Below the pieces are notes generated by a model. It was given only the letters and a program-made list of their open reading frames with translations, made no database searches and had not been told where the DNA came from. From positions 1 to 64,000 of the forward strand of contig JBBSHJ010000002.1 of the NCBI GenBank assembly GCA_038253135.1: a DNA stretch of 64,000 nucleotides, given 5' to 3'. The DNA comes from JBBSHJ01 sp038253135 (GTDB lineage Bacteria; Actinomycetota; Actinomycetes; Mycobacteriales; QHCD01). The position numbers and the translations under genes are program-made. This document shows positions 9,724-21,307 of this stretch, in pieces (position 1 is the first letter of the stretch; every line of letters begins with the position of its first letter).

Positions 9724-11483
9724 TCGTCACGCGGATCCGTCGGCGGCATCTCGCCGGCGGCCTGATCGGTGGCCTCGCGCTGCTCGCGGCCGCGTGCAGC
9801 GGCGTACCGACGAGCACCGATCCGGTGTCCGCGCCGACCCGCATCGAGCGGGAGGTGCCGGTCGCCACCAACACCCAGCTCCCGGTGGCGCGGGCGGGGA
9901 TGAGCCCGCCGGCGGTGGTGAATGACTTCATCAAGGCGTCGGCGCAATCGGGTGGGCGTCACGACGCGGCGAAGGCATTCCTGACTCCCGACGCGCAGCG
10001 GGTCTGGCGGGATAACGCCGGCGCGACGATCGGCACGGTTCAATACATCGGCTCGTTCGACATCAAGGCGCAGACCGTGGACGTGCAGCTCACCGAGGTC
10101 GGTCAGGTCGACGCGGCCGGGGTCTTCACCGCGACGCCGTCGGTCTCCAACTACAAGACGGTCAAATTCCACCTGCGGCGCGACGCCAAGACCAAGAGGT
10201 GGCAGATTTCGCAGCTGCCGGGGCCGGGCGTGATCCTCAGCCCGGCGAACTTCAATTCCATCTACACCCCGATCAACCTTTATTTCCTCAATCGCGGGCA
10301 GGACCCGCGGGTGGTGCCCGACCCACGGTATTTCGACGTGCCGCCCTTGTCGTTGGCCAGCGCGGTCGCACAGGCCCTGGTCAACGGGCCGTCGGCCCGG
10401 CTGCGGCCCGCCGTCGACACGGCGATCCCGCCGAAGGCGCGACTGCGACAAGGGGTGGTGGCGAAATCCCCGCTGCAGATCGACCTGCGCGGGATCGGCG
10501 GGATGACCCAGACCCAATTGCACGGCATGGCGGCACAATTCGTCTGGACCATGGATCAGGTGCGGCCGATCCTGCACGTGGAGCGGCTGCAGATCCTCTC
10601 CGAGGGCACGGTCGATTCCATCAAGGGTTTCGGCACCCAGCCGCTTTCCAAGGACAGCTGGCTCTCCTACGACCCTGAGGCGATGCCGCCGGGGGCGGCG
10701 ACCTCCTACCTGATCCAGGACGGCGATGTCATCCGCGGCTCGGACGGCCAGCGGGTCCCGGGAGCCTCCGGCCTTGAGCTGTCCAGCGTCGCCGTGTCGG
10801 TCGACGGCCAGTACATCGCCGGCGTTGCGCGCAACGGCAAGGGCGCGACGCTGTACGTCGGGAAGTACGCCGGCCGGCTCCGCGCCGTGCTGCACCAGGC
10901 CCAGCTGACGACGCCGACCTGGCTGCCCGACGATCAGCTGCTGCTGGTCAGCAACCGCCGCGACCTGCTCCGCTTCTCCGCCGCGTCGCCGTCCGGCTCG
11001 CCGGCGTCGTACACCAACGCCCTCGCCTCCATTCCGGGGGTGCGGTCGCTGCGGGTCTCCCTCGACGGGGCGCGGGTGGCGGTCGTGTCGCTCGACGGCA
11101 CCGTCTACACCGGCGTCGTCGGGAGCACCGCCCCGATCGTCGGACTCGCCCAACTTGTCGACGCACCGAGCGACGCGACACAGGTCGCCTGGTCGGGCGC
11201 CACCGAGTTGACGATCCTCGCCCCCGACCCCAACCTGAGCCTGCCGATGGCCGTGTGGACCGCCGAGGTCGACAGCATTGGCGGTAAGAGGTCGTCGCTG
11301 CCCACCAGCGGGTTGCCCGACTCGCCGGTCGCCCTGGCGGCGGCGCCCAACCAATACACGATCGTGCAGCCGAAGAACCAGGACACGCCGTTCTATTACA
11401 ACAGCGACGACGAGACCTGGTCCGGGCTTCCGTCCAACGACGGCTTCCCGCTGCAGGGCAGCGCCCCGACCTATCCGGGCTGA
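9720..11483 (+). CDS. lpqB: Lipoprotein LpqB
   Basis: Product 587 aa from GTG 9720, overlapping the mtrB stop by 4 nt. The signal peptide ends in lipobox LAAAC (Cys26). The N-terminal half holds a GerMN-like domain region (PRYFDVPPLSLASAVAQAL to about residue 320). The C-terminal half is a beta-propeller. LpqB is known to interact with the MtrB extracellular domain and modulate MtrA phosphorylation, linking envelope state to the two-component system. Length and position are usual for the family. An imperfect palindrome at 11492-11506 just after the stop may be a weak terminator. Confidence 0.94.
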   Translation: MIVTRIRRRHLAGGLIGGLALLAAACSGVPTSTDPVSAPTRIEREVPVATNTQLPVARAGMSPPAVVNDFIKASAQSGGRHDAAKAFLTPDAQRVWRDNAGATIGTVQYIGSFDIKAQTVDVQLTEVGQVDAAGVFTATPSVSNYKTVKFHLRRDAKTKRWQISQLPGPGVILSPANFNSIYTPINLYFLNRGQDPRVVPDPRYFDVPPLSLASAVAQALVNGPSARLRPAVDTAIPPKARLRQGVVAKSPLQIDLRGIGGMTQTQLHGMAAQFVWTMDQVRPILHVERLQILSEGTVDSIKGFGTQPLSKDSWLSYDPEAMPPGAATSYLIQDGDVIRGSDGQRVPGASGLELSSVAVSVDGQYIAGVARNGKGATLYVGKYAGRLRAVLHQAQLTTPTWLPDDQLLLVSNRRDLLRFSAASPSGSPASYTNALASIPGVRSLRVSLDGARVAVVSLDGTVYTGVVGSTAPIVGLAQLVDAPSDATQVAWSGATELTILAPDPNLSLPMAVWTAEVDSIGGKRSSLPTSGLPDSPVALAAAPNQYTIVQPKNQDTPFYYNSDDETWSGLPSNDGFPLQGSAPTYPG

Positions 11484-11705
11484 GATCAGCTATAGCCGGC
11501 GGCTATGGGGGTGCGAGCCAGCCGACCGGTATCGCACGGTGAGGCTCGGCACCCGTGCGACGCCGAACTGGTCCGCCTCGCCGGCGCCGGCGGCCCCTTA
11601 GCATGCCGGCCGGCGCCCGGCGTACGCCCGTCCACAGCAGCCGCAGCCGTCCACAGGGTCGGCCATCGCCCGTCGCCGGGGTCCTGCATCGGCGAGGCTG
11701 ACGGC

Positions 11706-12410
11706 ATGTTCGGTGCGCTGCTCGACCTGGTCCTTCCCGCGGCCTGCGTCGGATGCGGCGCCGAGGGCACGCTGCTGTGCCGCGGCTGCGAGCGCACGGT
11801 CGGCACCGCCCGCCGGCACAGCCCCGACCCGGCGCCGCCCGGGTTGCCGGAGACCTGGACGGCAGGGCGGTATTCTGGCGCGTTGCGGGCGTTGCTGCTC
11901 GGTTACAAGGAGCGGGACCGCCGCGATCTGGCGCCGGTGATCGGGTGCCTGCTGGCGCGAGCCACGCGCGCCGCGGTCATGTCGGTCGGCGACCCCGACC
12001 GGGCGCCGCTGGTGCTGGTGCCGATCCCGTCGCGGCGCGCGGTCGCCCGCCAGCGCGGCGGGGACCATGTGCGCCGCCTGCTGGTCGCGGCCATCCGGGC
12101 CGATCCGCCGCTGGCTGCCTGCCCGTTGATTCCGGCGCTGCGGGTCGTCGGCCGCCCGGTCGACGCGGTCGGACTGGACACGGCGCACCGGTGGCAGGCG
12201 CGGGCCCGGGTCTTCGCGCCGCGGGCTGGCTGCCTGCGGCTCGTCCAGGGCCGCGACGTCGTACTCGTCGACGACCTCATCACGACCGGCGCCACCCTCG
12301 TCGACGCCGCCCGGGCGCTTGCCGAGGCCGGCGCCCGGCCGGCCGCGGCGGTGACCCTCGCGGCCACGGCGCGCCGGCGACCCGCGCGCCCGCTCGGCGA
12401 CCGAGCGTGA
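11706..12410 (+). CDS. ComF-family phosphoribosyltransferase-like protein
   Basis: Product 234 aa. An N-terminal zinc-finger-like motif (CVGCGAEGTLLCRGC, about 15-29) precedes a type I phosphoribosyltransferase domain. The PRPP-binding loop is VVLVDDLITTGAT (about 187-199). Members resemble ComF/GntX; in Bacillus ComF supports DNA uptake, but the role in actinobacteria is unsettled. ATG 11706 follows GAGG at short distance. Between lpqB and hpf, matching Rv3242c in M. tuberculosis. The 222-bp gap upstream shows no other gene. Confidence 0.88.
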   Translation: MFGALLDLVLPAACVGCGAEGTLLCRGCERTVGTARRHSPDPAPPGLPETWTAGRYSGALRALLLGYKERDRRDLAPVIGCLLARATRAAVMSVGDPDRAPLVLVPIPSRRAVARQRGGDHVRRLLVAAIRADPPLAACPLIPALRVVGRPVDAVGLDTAHRWQARARVFAPRAGCLRLVQGRDVVLVDDLITTGATLVDAARALAEAGARPAAAVTLAATARRRPARPLGDRA

Positions 12411-12566
12411 TTGCCGCCGGCCGGGTCTACCGTCGCCACGCCGGTCGGCGCTACCGTCGATTATTCATCCGCCGTCTGTCAATCTCGCCCGAGAGAATCT
12501 CGCCCAGAGAGAGGAGGACCGACCGAGACGGAGCGCAGGGCACAGCACTCAACCCGAGGAGGATCC

Positions 12567-13238
12567 GTGGACGTTGTCGTACGAGGCCGGAATGTTGAGG
12601 TCCCCGATCACTACCGCCAACTGGTGACCGAGAAGCTCACACGGATAGAACGGTTCGACGGCAAGCTGATCCGGATCGACGTCGAGTTGCATCACGAGAA
12701 GAATCCCCGCCAGGTCGATGAGTGCCAGCACGTCGAGATCACGGCGGTTTCGCGCGGCCCGGTCGTGCGGTCCGAAGCGCGGGCCGGCGATTTCTACGCC
12801 GCGTTGGACACCGCTGTCGGCAAGCTCGAGCGGCGGATGGCCAAGGCCGCCGACCGCCGCCGGGTCCACCACGGCAGGCATCGGCCGACCCGCGTCGCCG
12901 ACGCGGCCGGCCGGATCGACGCGGCACCGGCGGAAGCCTTCGGCCAGCCCGGCGACATCGCCACGGTCGCCGAGGCTGGCGATGACGCTCTCTACGACGC
13001 GCCGCCCACCGATGAGCCGGGCCGGATCGTGCGCCGCAAGCGACACGTCGGCACGCCGATGACGAGCGACCAGGCGCTGCACGAGATGGAGCTCGTCGGG
13101 CACGACTTCTACCTGTTCGCCGACGCGGAGACCGGGCTGCCGAGCGTCGTCTACCGCCGCAAGGGCTTCGCCTACGGCGTCATCACGCTCGAGCCGCGGG
13201 CGAGCGCGGGCAACGGGACGACGCAAGCGGCCGGCTGA
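12567..13238 (+). CDS. hpf: Ribosome hibernation promoting factor, long form
   Basis: Product 223 aa from GTG 12567, which follows a strong GAGGAGG. Residues 1-100 are the S30AE/YfiA domain that sits in the decoding centre and mRNA channel of the 30S subunit (VVVRGRNVEVPDHYRQLV at the start). A charged linker of ~65 residues follows. The C-terminal dimerisation domain (RRKRHVGTPMTSDQALHEME to VITLEP) joins two ribosomes into 100S particles. Known to act in stationary phase or hypoxia. The leader has two TACCGT hexamers (12428-12433, 12452-12457) and a short direct repeat AATCTCGCCC around 12481-12505, of unclear function. Confidence 0.93.
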   Translation: MDVVVRGRNVEVPDHYRQLVTEKLTRIERFDGKLIRIDVELHHEKNPRQVDECQHVEITAVSRGPVVRSEARAGDFYAALDTAVGKLERRMAKAADRRRVHHGRHRPTRVADAAGRIDAAPAEAFGQPGDIATVAEAGDDALYDAPPTDEPGRIVRRKRHVGTPMTSDQALHEMELVGHDFYLFADAETGLPSVVYRRKGFAYGVITLEPRASAGNGTTQAAG

Positions 13239-13246
13239 GGCCACTG

Positions 13247-13276
13247 GAACCGGCGTCGGCGCGCCGCCGCCGGTTC
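13247..13276 (+). terminator. Hairpin terminator after hpf
   Basis: Perfect 9-bp stem (GAACCGGCG at 13247-13255 with CGCCGGTTC at 13268-13276), and the loop itself is GC palindromic. It starts 8 nt after the hpf stop. No T-tail. Confidence 0.5.
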
Positions 13277-13374
13277 GCAGCGCTGACGTCCCACCGGCCC
13301 GAACGCATACCATTGCCACAGACGCGGGCCAGCGATGCGCCTGCTGTGACAGACGCCGAAGGGGTAAGTCAGTA

Positions 13375-16284
<2,910 letters not shown>

Positions 16285-16290
16285 GCCCAC

Positions 16291-16463
16291 TCAGTCGATC
16301 TGGGGCCCGGGACGGCTTTCTCGGTCGCTGCGCGCCTCGCTCGTTCCTCGCTCGGGTGCTCGCTCCCTCGTCAGCCGATCTGGCGCCCTGGACGGCTTTC
16401 TCGGTCGCTGCGCGCCTCGCTCGTTCCTCGCTCGGGTGCTCGCTCCCTCGTCAGCCGATCTGG
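16291..16463 (-). repeat. Two tandem 80-bp GAGCGAGCACC-type repeat units
   Basis: Units 16291-16370 and 16371-16450 are nearly identical, with a third copy of the 13-nt boundary TCAGCCGATCTGG at 16451-16463. The boundary sequence is the stop-codon end of the neighbouring minus-strand gene, so each unit has re-created that gene end. A 49-bp core (for example 16324-16372) recurs at 53552-53600, and part of it at 18828-18864. Confidence 0.9.
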
Positions 16464-17104
16464 AGCTGCACGCACCGCCACCTCCCGTCCAGGCCCTCGA
16501 GGCGGGCGGCGACCGCCCGGTAGCGGGCGCCGTGTCGTACGACGGCCGCCAGCTCGACGATCCCGTCGGCCGGTGTGGTGACGTGCACCGAGCGCAGCGG
16601 TGAGGCGGGTACGGCCGGTCCGCCACGCCGCGCTGGTGCGGGGCGGGCGAGCGGCCAGCTCCGCCGGCTCGCGACCCGCTGCGAGACGCCGTGGAACACC
16701 GCGGGGCTCAGCATCGGCTGCACCTGCGTGATCGACCGGCGCCCGGCAAGCACCTCGATGAGGGCGCGGATGAGCACCCGTCCGAACCGCTCGGGATCCG
16801 GCAGGTCGGCCGAGCGGGTCGGCTGCCGCTCGAAGAATCCGGCGACCCGACTCGCGGTCGCCGGTCGCGCAATCGGTCGCGGCGCTGGGGCGGGATCGTC
16901 GAAGGGGAGTGGCTCGGTCTCCGGCGGGACGAGGTGCAGGTGCCGGTGGCCACCTACCGGCTCGGTGACGAGTGACGGGTGCTCATGCTCGGCCCAGTCG
17001 CAGACCGGATCCAGCGGTGGCTCGAACGGTGCCAGCCGCCGGACCGTCGGCACGCGGGTGAGTGTCGGAGCGGGGCTCATCGGTTCGGTCGCGGCTGCGG
17101 ACAT
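16451..17104 (-). CDS. Rv3235-like conserved protein
   Basis: Product 217 aa. The N-terminal ~90 residues are Pro-rich and variable. The C-terminal part (FGRVLIRALIEVLAGRRSITQVQPMLSP, then SVHVTTPADGIVELAAVVRHG and ARYRAVAARLEG) is the conserved Rv3235 family domain, a small alpha+beta fold of unknown function found downstream of secA in actinobacteria. No signal peptide. The stop codon lies inside the 80-bp repeat boundary. It is convergent with secA and probably co-transcribed with the LysM gene upstream. Start 17104 is not well supported by a ribosome-binding site. Confidence 0.8.
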   Translation of the reverse strand: MSAAATEPMSPAPTLTRVPTVRRLAPFEPPLDPVCDWAEHEHPSLVTEPVGGHRHLHLVPPETEPLPFDDPAPAPRPIARPATASRVAGFFERQPTRSADLPDPERFGRVLIRALIEVLAGRRSITQVQPMLSPAVFHGVSQRVASRRSWPLARPAPARRGGPAVPASPLRSVHVTTPADGIVELAAVVRHGARYRAVAARLEGLDGRWRCVQLQIG

Positions 17105-17163
17105 CGCTGGTCCTCCCTGAGATACGGCTCGACGCCGGGTTGTCGGTGCCTGCCGGTGCGGCT

Positions 17164-18006
17164 TCAGCTCGTTGGATCGGCCGGGACGATCAGGACCTGG
17201 CCGGGATGGATGAGGTTAGGGTCGGTGCCGATCAGAGCGCGGTTCGCGGTGTACCACCGCGGCCACTCGCGGGCGACGCGGGCGTCGGATGCGCCCGCCG
17301 GCAGGTGGGCGCGCGCCAGGTCCCAGAGACAGTCACCCGCCTGTACGACGACGCGGTGAGGTGTGATATGGCGACGGTGGTGGGCGGACACGTGCCGCCG
17401 GAGGGGCCGGCTGGTGGCGTCCGCTGCCCCGGTCGGCCAGTCGATGCCGGTCGGGGCGGGGGTGGTGGCGCGAAAGGCCGGGTTGACCCTCGGCGTGGGG
17501 ATCCCCGCGCCGGCCGATCCGGTCTCCGGCCAGTCGGCATCGATGGGACCGGCCGGCTGGTGGGCGGTATACGCCGCGGACCCGCCGACGGCGGCCGCCG
17601 CGACCGGAGTCCCGGCCGCCCCGTATCCGGCCGGGCCCACGGCGGCGTTGCTGCCGGCAGCGACGCCGGCGCCGCTGGCAAGGGAGACGCCGAGCGCGAC
17701 CGCGGCCGCACGGCGTACCGCCGCCGGCAGCGTGCGCTCGGCCACCGCCTGGGACACCGCGCCGGCCGCCCCGGGGAGCCGCGTCGCCGCAACGGCTCCG
17801 ACTCCGAGCACCAGCCAGCCGAGCACCAGCCAGCCCACGACACCGAGCACCAGCACCGCCGCGCTGTCGGGACCGGCCGAGTCGATGTAGTGCTGCGGAT
17901 CGCGGGCCGCGAGCGCAACGTCGCGCAGGCTCGGCCCCGCCGCCGCCAGCACGAGCGCGGCCAGGAAGACCGGAGCGAGGGTGACAGCGGTACGAACGGC
18001 ACGCAC
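17164..18006 (-). CDS. Membrane protein with C-terminal LysM domain
   Basis: Product 280 aa from GTG 18006, 8-9 nt after AAAGGAG. Two hydrophobic segments (about 8-24 and 48-72) anchor the protein. An Ala/Gly/Pro-rich region of ~130 residues follows. The C-terminal LysM fold (VVVQAGDCLWDLARAHLP, then LIHPGQVLIVP) binds peptidoglycan or chitin-like GlcNAc chains. Topology suggests the LysM domain is outside the cell. It has a good promoter on its 5' side and precedes the Rv3235-like gene, so both are probably one operon. Precise role unknown. Confidence 0.82.
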   Translation of the reverse strand: MRAVRTAVTLAPVFLAALVLAAAGPSLRDVALAARDPQHYIDSAGPDSAAVLVLGVVGWLVLGWLVLGVGAVAATRLPGAAGAVSQAVAERTLPAAVRRAAAVALGVSLASGAGVAAGSNAAVGPAGYGAAGTPVAAAAVGGSAAYTAHQPAGPIDADWPETGSAGAGIPTPRVNPAFRATTPAPTGIDWPTGAADATSRPLRRHVSAHHRRHITPHRVVVQAGDCLWDLARAHLPAGASDARVAREWPRWYTANRALIGTDPNLIHPGQVLIVPADPTS

Positions 18007-18044
18007 GGCATGCTCTCCTTTGATCCGATAACGTCTGTTGGCAT

Positions 18045-18073
18045 ACCTAAGCTTACTGACCATCGCGTGTCAA
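18045..18073 (-). promoter_or_regulatory. Promoter of LysM operon
   Basis: On the minus strand, -35 TTGACA (18073-18068), 17-bp spacer, -10 TTAGGT (18050-18045). The region is AT-rich relative to its surroundings. The transcript would carry a leader of about 30 nt before GTG 18006. Confidence 0.65.
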
Positions 18074-18152
18074 TACCTTATCATTCGGCTTCTTAGATTC
18101 CCTTGCCCTTCGGCACTAGCCGTTGGCTTCCGAGGCGCGAAAGGATGTGGCC

Positions 18153-18707
18153 GTGCGCTGGGACCGGTTGTTCGAGGACCTCGAGGCTCAGTTCGATGCC
18201 GCGGATGCGGCGGAGTACGCCGGCGAGATCGTCGAGCGCACGCGTACGGCGATCGGTGCGTTGCGGCTCGTCGATCGGCTTCGCGCTGCGGGTGATCGCC
18301 CGATCCGATTGACGGTCCTGGGCGCGGGAGCCGTCCGCGGGGAGGTCCGCGCCGTGGGCTCGGAATGGGTGGTGCTCGGGCTCACCGGCGGCGGCGAGGC
18401 GCTCGTCCCTCTTGCCGCGATCATGGGCGTGCACGGCCTCGGCCGGCACGCGGCGACACCCGGCAGCGAGGGTGAGGTGGTCAAGCGTCTCGGCCTACGT
18501 CACGCCCTGCGCGCTATCGCCCGCGACCGATCCCGATGCCAGATCACGACGGTTGACGGCACGCTCGTCACCGGCACCATCGACCGCGTCGGCGCCGATT
18601 TCCTCGAAGTCGCGGAGCTTCCTGTCGGCGAGGTCCGGCGGCCGAACGCCGTTCGCGGCGTGGACACGGTGCCGCTCTCCGCCATTGCACTGGTACGCAC
18701 CGCATAG
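18153..18707 (+). CDS. Conserved hypothetical protein with possible Sm-like fold
   Basis: Product 184 aa from GTG 18153, which follows GAAAGGA at 6-7 nt. The N-terminal helical part (RWDRLFEDLEAQFDAADAAEY) is common to a family seen in actinobacterial genomes near this locus. Two beta-rich segments (IRLTVLGAGAVRGEVRAVG and CQITTVDGTLVTGTIDRVG) have the look of small beta-barrels of the Sm/LSM kind, a weak inference. No catalytic motif, signal or TM segment. Divergent from the LysM operon. Function unknown. Confidence 0.65.
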   Translation: MRWDRLFEDLEAQFDAADAAEYAGEIVERTRTAIGALRLVDRLRAAGDRPIRLTVLGAGAVRGEVRAVGSEWVVLGLTGGGEALVPLAAIMGVHGLGRHAATPGSEGEVVKRLGLRHALRAIARDRSRCQITTVDGTLVTGTIDRVGADFLEVAELPVGEVRRPNAVRGVDTVPLSAIALVRTA

Positions 18708-18827
18708 AAGCGTGGGTCGGTATTCGCGAATCGGTTTTTGTCGGCCGCGTGGTTGGTGGCTGGTCGTCTTTCGGTGGTGCGCCGTTGGTTGCGGACTTCG
18801 ATTCGGTGTTGGTGACGATGAGCCTGG

Positions 18828-18864
18828 CGCTCGCTCGATGCTCGCTCCCTCGTCAGTCGACCGG
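18828..18864 (-). repeat. Partial GAGCGAGCACC-type repeat at a gene end
   Basis: The plus strand reads GCTCGCTCGATGCTCGCTCC then CTCGTCAGTCGACC, matching the right half of the core seen at 16324-16372. It starts exactly at the TGA stop of the minus-strand HTH gene (18853-18855), the same placement as at 16451. Confidence 0.7.
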
Positions 18865-19080
18865 ACCGGCGAAGGGGTGCGACTGCACGAATTCCTGCGT
18901 GTTGTCGTACATCCGCTTGATGTACTCCTCCAGCTTGGGCGCCTCGACCCTCCACATGCCCTTGCCGCCGAGCTTGATCGCCTCGAGATCGCCATTGCGG
19001 ACCAGCGCGTACACCTGCTTGTCCGACACGTTGAGCACCTCGGCCACGTCGGCGAGGGTCAGGAATCGTCGATCGGGCAT
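18853..19080 (-). CDS. Small helix-turn-helix DNA-binding protein (excisionase/BldC-like)
   Basis: Product 75 aa from ATG 19080, with AGGCAGG just upstream. Nearly the whole protein is one winged HTH: FLTLADVAEVLNVSDKQVYALVR, then LEAIKLGGKGMWRVEAPKLEEYI. Such proteins bind DNA as small architectural or regulatory factors and are conserved in actinobacteria. Divergent from the SAF gene at 19291. Its 3' end carries the repeat at 18828-18864. Regulator of the neighbouring SAF/ATPase pair is possible but not shown. Confidence 0.8.
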   Translation of the reverse strand: MPDRRFLTLADVAEVLNVSDKQVYALVRNGDLEAIKLGGKGMWRVEAPKLEEYIKRMYDNTQEFVQSHPFAGPVD

Positions 19081-19290
19081 GGCACCTGCCTGGGTCTCGC
19101 GCCGGCCGGGAAAGCTGTCTGATCCGCAGTGTCTCACCCGGAACCGCCGCCGTGCGCACGCCATCCACAGCGCGCCAGAGACGCCGTCCTTGTGGACGGG
19201 ACTGCCGGAGGGGCATCGTGCCTGGCATCATCTCCGAGTCCGCACGTGGCAACCGGTGGGCAACGAGCCGGGACGAGGGCTGGGGGAGGC

Positions 19291-19995
19291 ATGGTCGAGG
19301 ACAAGGCGGCGCGGGCCCGACGGCTGACACCGCCATCGTGGCTCGACCTGCGACTGGTTCTCGGAGTGCTGCTCGTCCTGGTGGCCGTCGTGGTCGGCGC
19401 GCGCGTCTTCACCGACGCGGACAAGTCTGTGCGGGTGTGGGCCGCGGCGCGGGACCTGCCGGCCGGATCGCGACTGACGCCCGACGACCTGAGGACCGTA
19501 CGCGTCCGGCTCTACGGCAACACCAACGCCTACCTGTCCGCGAGCACCCCTCTCGCCGGACGCCAGACGACGCGGGATCTTAGCAGCGGTGACCTCCTGC
19601 CCCGGTCCGCGCTGACCCACGCCGACCCGGCGGGCGCGATCGTTCCGTTGTCGGTCCCGCGGGACGCTGTGCCGCCGGGACTGCGGCGGGGGGACCGGAT
19701 CGACGTGTACGCCGCGGGCGCGAAGGATTCGACCGGCGATCAGTCGACGTACCGCGTGCTCCGCGCCGTGACGATCCAATCGGTCGACTACGGCAGCAAC
19801 AGCGCCCTGTCCGCCAGCCGCGAGACCGTGCAGTTGACGATCGAACTGCCGCCCGAGTGCGCCGCCAAGGCCGTGCCGCGGGTGTCGGGTCAGACCCTGT
19901 TCGTCGTGCTGCAGATGCGACCGGTGAAGGTCGACGCATGCGCCGACGCGGCGTCTTGGCCGCAGTCCTCCCGGCCCCAGGGGCAGCCGAAATGA
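19291..19995 (+). CDS. SAF-domain membrane protein (CpaB/RcpC-like)
   Basis: Product 234 aa from ATG 19291 after GGGGGAGG. One N-terminal TM segment (about 19-40) is followed by an extracytoplasmic SAF domain (AARDLPAGSRLTPDDLRTVRV, about 53-73, to GDLLPRSAL) and a C-terminal half as in CpaB (GDRIDVYAAG). In Tad/Flp pilus systems CpaB acts with the outer-membrane or periplasmic part. Here no TadA, TadB/C, prepilin or peptidase gene is nearby. It precedes the MinD/CpaE-like ATPase by 13 nt, probably one operon. Role in this context unknown. Confidence 0.78.
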   Translation: MVEDKAARARRLTPPSWLDLRLVLGVLLVLVAVVVGARVFTDADKSVRVWAAARDLPAGSRLTPDDLRTVRVRLYGNTNAYLSASTPLAGRQTTRDLSSGDLLPRSALTHADPAGAIVPLSVPRDAVPPGLRRGDRIDVYAAGAKDSTGDQSTYRVLRAVTIQSVDYGSNSALSASRETVQLTIELPPECAAKAVPRVSGQTLFVVLQMRPVKVDACADAASWPQSSRPQGQPK

Positions 19996-20008
19996 TCGTG
20001 GCGGCGCG

Positions 20009-21307
20009 ATGAGCGTTGCGGTTCTCACCGCGGTCACGGGAGCGACCTGGGAAGCCGACCTCGTCTCATCCTTGGGCCGGAGCGACCTGGACATCTCGAT
20101 CGTCGGCCGGTGCGTGGACCTCGCCGATCTGCTCGCCGCAGCGGCGGCCGGGACGGCGCGCGCGGTGCTTTTGTCCGCGGAGCTCCGCCGGCTCGACCGC
20201 GACGCGGTGGTACGCCTGACGGCGACCGGCGTCGCGATCGTCGGTCTCGTCACGCCGGGCGACGAGATCGCGGAGCGCACCCTTCACCAGCTCGGCGTGG
20301 CGCGGGTGCTGCCGGCCGACGCGGCGCCGGCCGAGATCGCGGCGAAGGTGCGGGAGTCGGTCGCAGCGCTCACCGCGCCCGGCGCCGAGGATGCGGCCCG
20401 CCGCCTCGTCGCCGACCCGCGCCCGAAGGTTCCCGAATCACCCGTCGCCGCCGCGGTCGACCCGGCCGGCCCGCCGGCGCCGGGCCGGGTGATCGCGGTG
20501 TGGGGCCCGACCGGTGCGCCGGGTCGCACGACCGTCGCCGTCGGGGTCGCCGACGAGGCGGCCCGGCTCGGTGTCGACACGCTGCTGATCGACGCCGACG
20601 TCTACGGCGGCGTGGTCGCCCAGGTGCTGGGGCTGCTCGACGAGTCTCCCGGCCTCGCCGCCGCGGCCCGGCAGGCCCTGACCGGATCGCTGGACGCGCG
20701 TGCGCTCGACCGGATCGCGTTGCGGATCGGAGACCAGCTGCGGGTGCTGACCGGAATCGCCCGCCCGGAGCGCTGGCCGGAGGTGGCGGGCTCCGCGATG
20801 GAGGTCGTGATCGACGTCGTACGCCGGTGCGTGCCGTTCACGGTGATCGACTGCGGCTTCTCGATCGAGGCGGACGAGGAGCTCAGCTACGACACGGTGA
20901 GTCCCCGGCGCAACGGCGCGACGCTCGCCGCGCTGGCCGAAGCCGATGTGGTGCTCTGCGTCGGCGGCGCGGACCCGGTTGCCCTGCAGCGCTTGGTGCG
21001 AGCTTTGTCGGCCCTGGCCGAGACGGTCGACCGGGTCCGGCCGGAAATCATCATCAACCGGCTGCGCAAAGGCGTGATACCCGGTGAGCCGACGACCGAA
21101 ATCGCCGCGGCCCTCCGGCGATACGCGGGCGTCGAAGCGATCGCTTATCTCCCGAACGATCCGGCGGCGACCGATGCCGCGCTGGCGCTCGGCAAGACGC
21201 TCGCCGAGGTGTCGTCGGGTAGCCCGTTGCGGAGCGAGCTCACCGGGCTTGCACGGCGGCTCGCCCGCGTGCCGGCCGCACGCACCCGCGCCCGCCGCAA
21301 GGCGTGA
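20009..21307 (+). CDS. CpaE/MinD-like P-loop ATPase
   Basis: Product 432 aa. Residues 1-125 resemble a degenerate receiver domain (VLLSAELRRLDRDAVVRL). The SIMIBI ATPase domain starts near 155 with a deviant Walker A WGPTGAPGRTTVA, then LLIDADVYGG. Later blocks are TVIDCGF and INRLRKGV. The architecture is that of CpaE/TadZ polar-localisation ATPases and the M. tuberculosis Rv3213c ParA-like protein. Probably membrane-associated, partner of the SAF protein upstream. The last conserved gene before the accessory block. Confidence 0.8.
   Translation: MSVAVLTAVTGATWEADLVSSLGRSDLDISIVGRCVDLADLLAAAAAGTARAVLLSAELRRLDRDAVVRLTATGVAIVGLVTPGDEIAERTLHQLGVARVLPADAAPAEIAAKVRESVAALTAPGAEDAARRLVADPRPKVPESPVAAAVDPAGPPAPGRVIAVWGPTGAPGRTTVAVGVADEAARLGVDTLLIDADVYGGVVAQVLGLLDESPGLAAAARQALTGSLDARALDRIALRIGDQLRVLTGIARPERWPEVAGSAMEVVIDVVRRCVPFTVIDCGFSIEADEELSYDTVSPRRNGATLAALAEADVVLCVGGADPVALQRLVRALSALAETVDRVRPEIIINRLRKGVIPGEPTTEIAAALRRYAGVEAIAYLPNDPAATDAALALGKTLAEVSSGSPLRSELTGLARRLARVPAARTRARRKA

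Noticed and set aside
8595..11354. Long open frame antisense to mtrB/lpqB (919 codons)
   Set aside because: Same cause; it crosses two well-recognised genes on the other strand and has Arg/Gly/Ala-rich low-complexity translation.
11492..11506. Palindrome ATAGCCG-G-CGGCTAT after lpqB
   Set aside because: Could be a weak hairpin of 6 bp, but too short and without a T-run to call a terminator with confidence.
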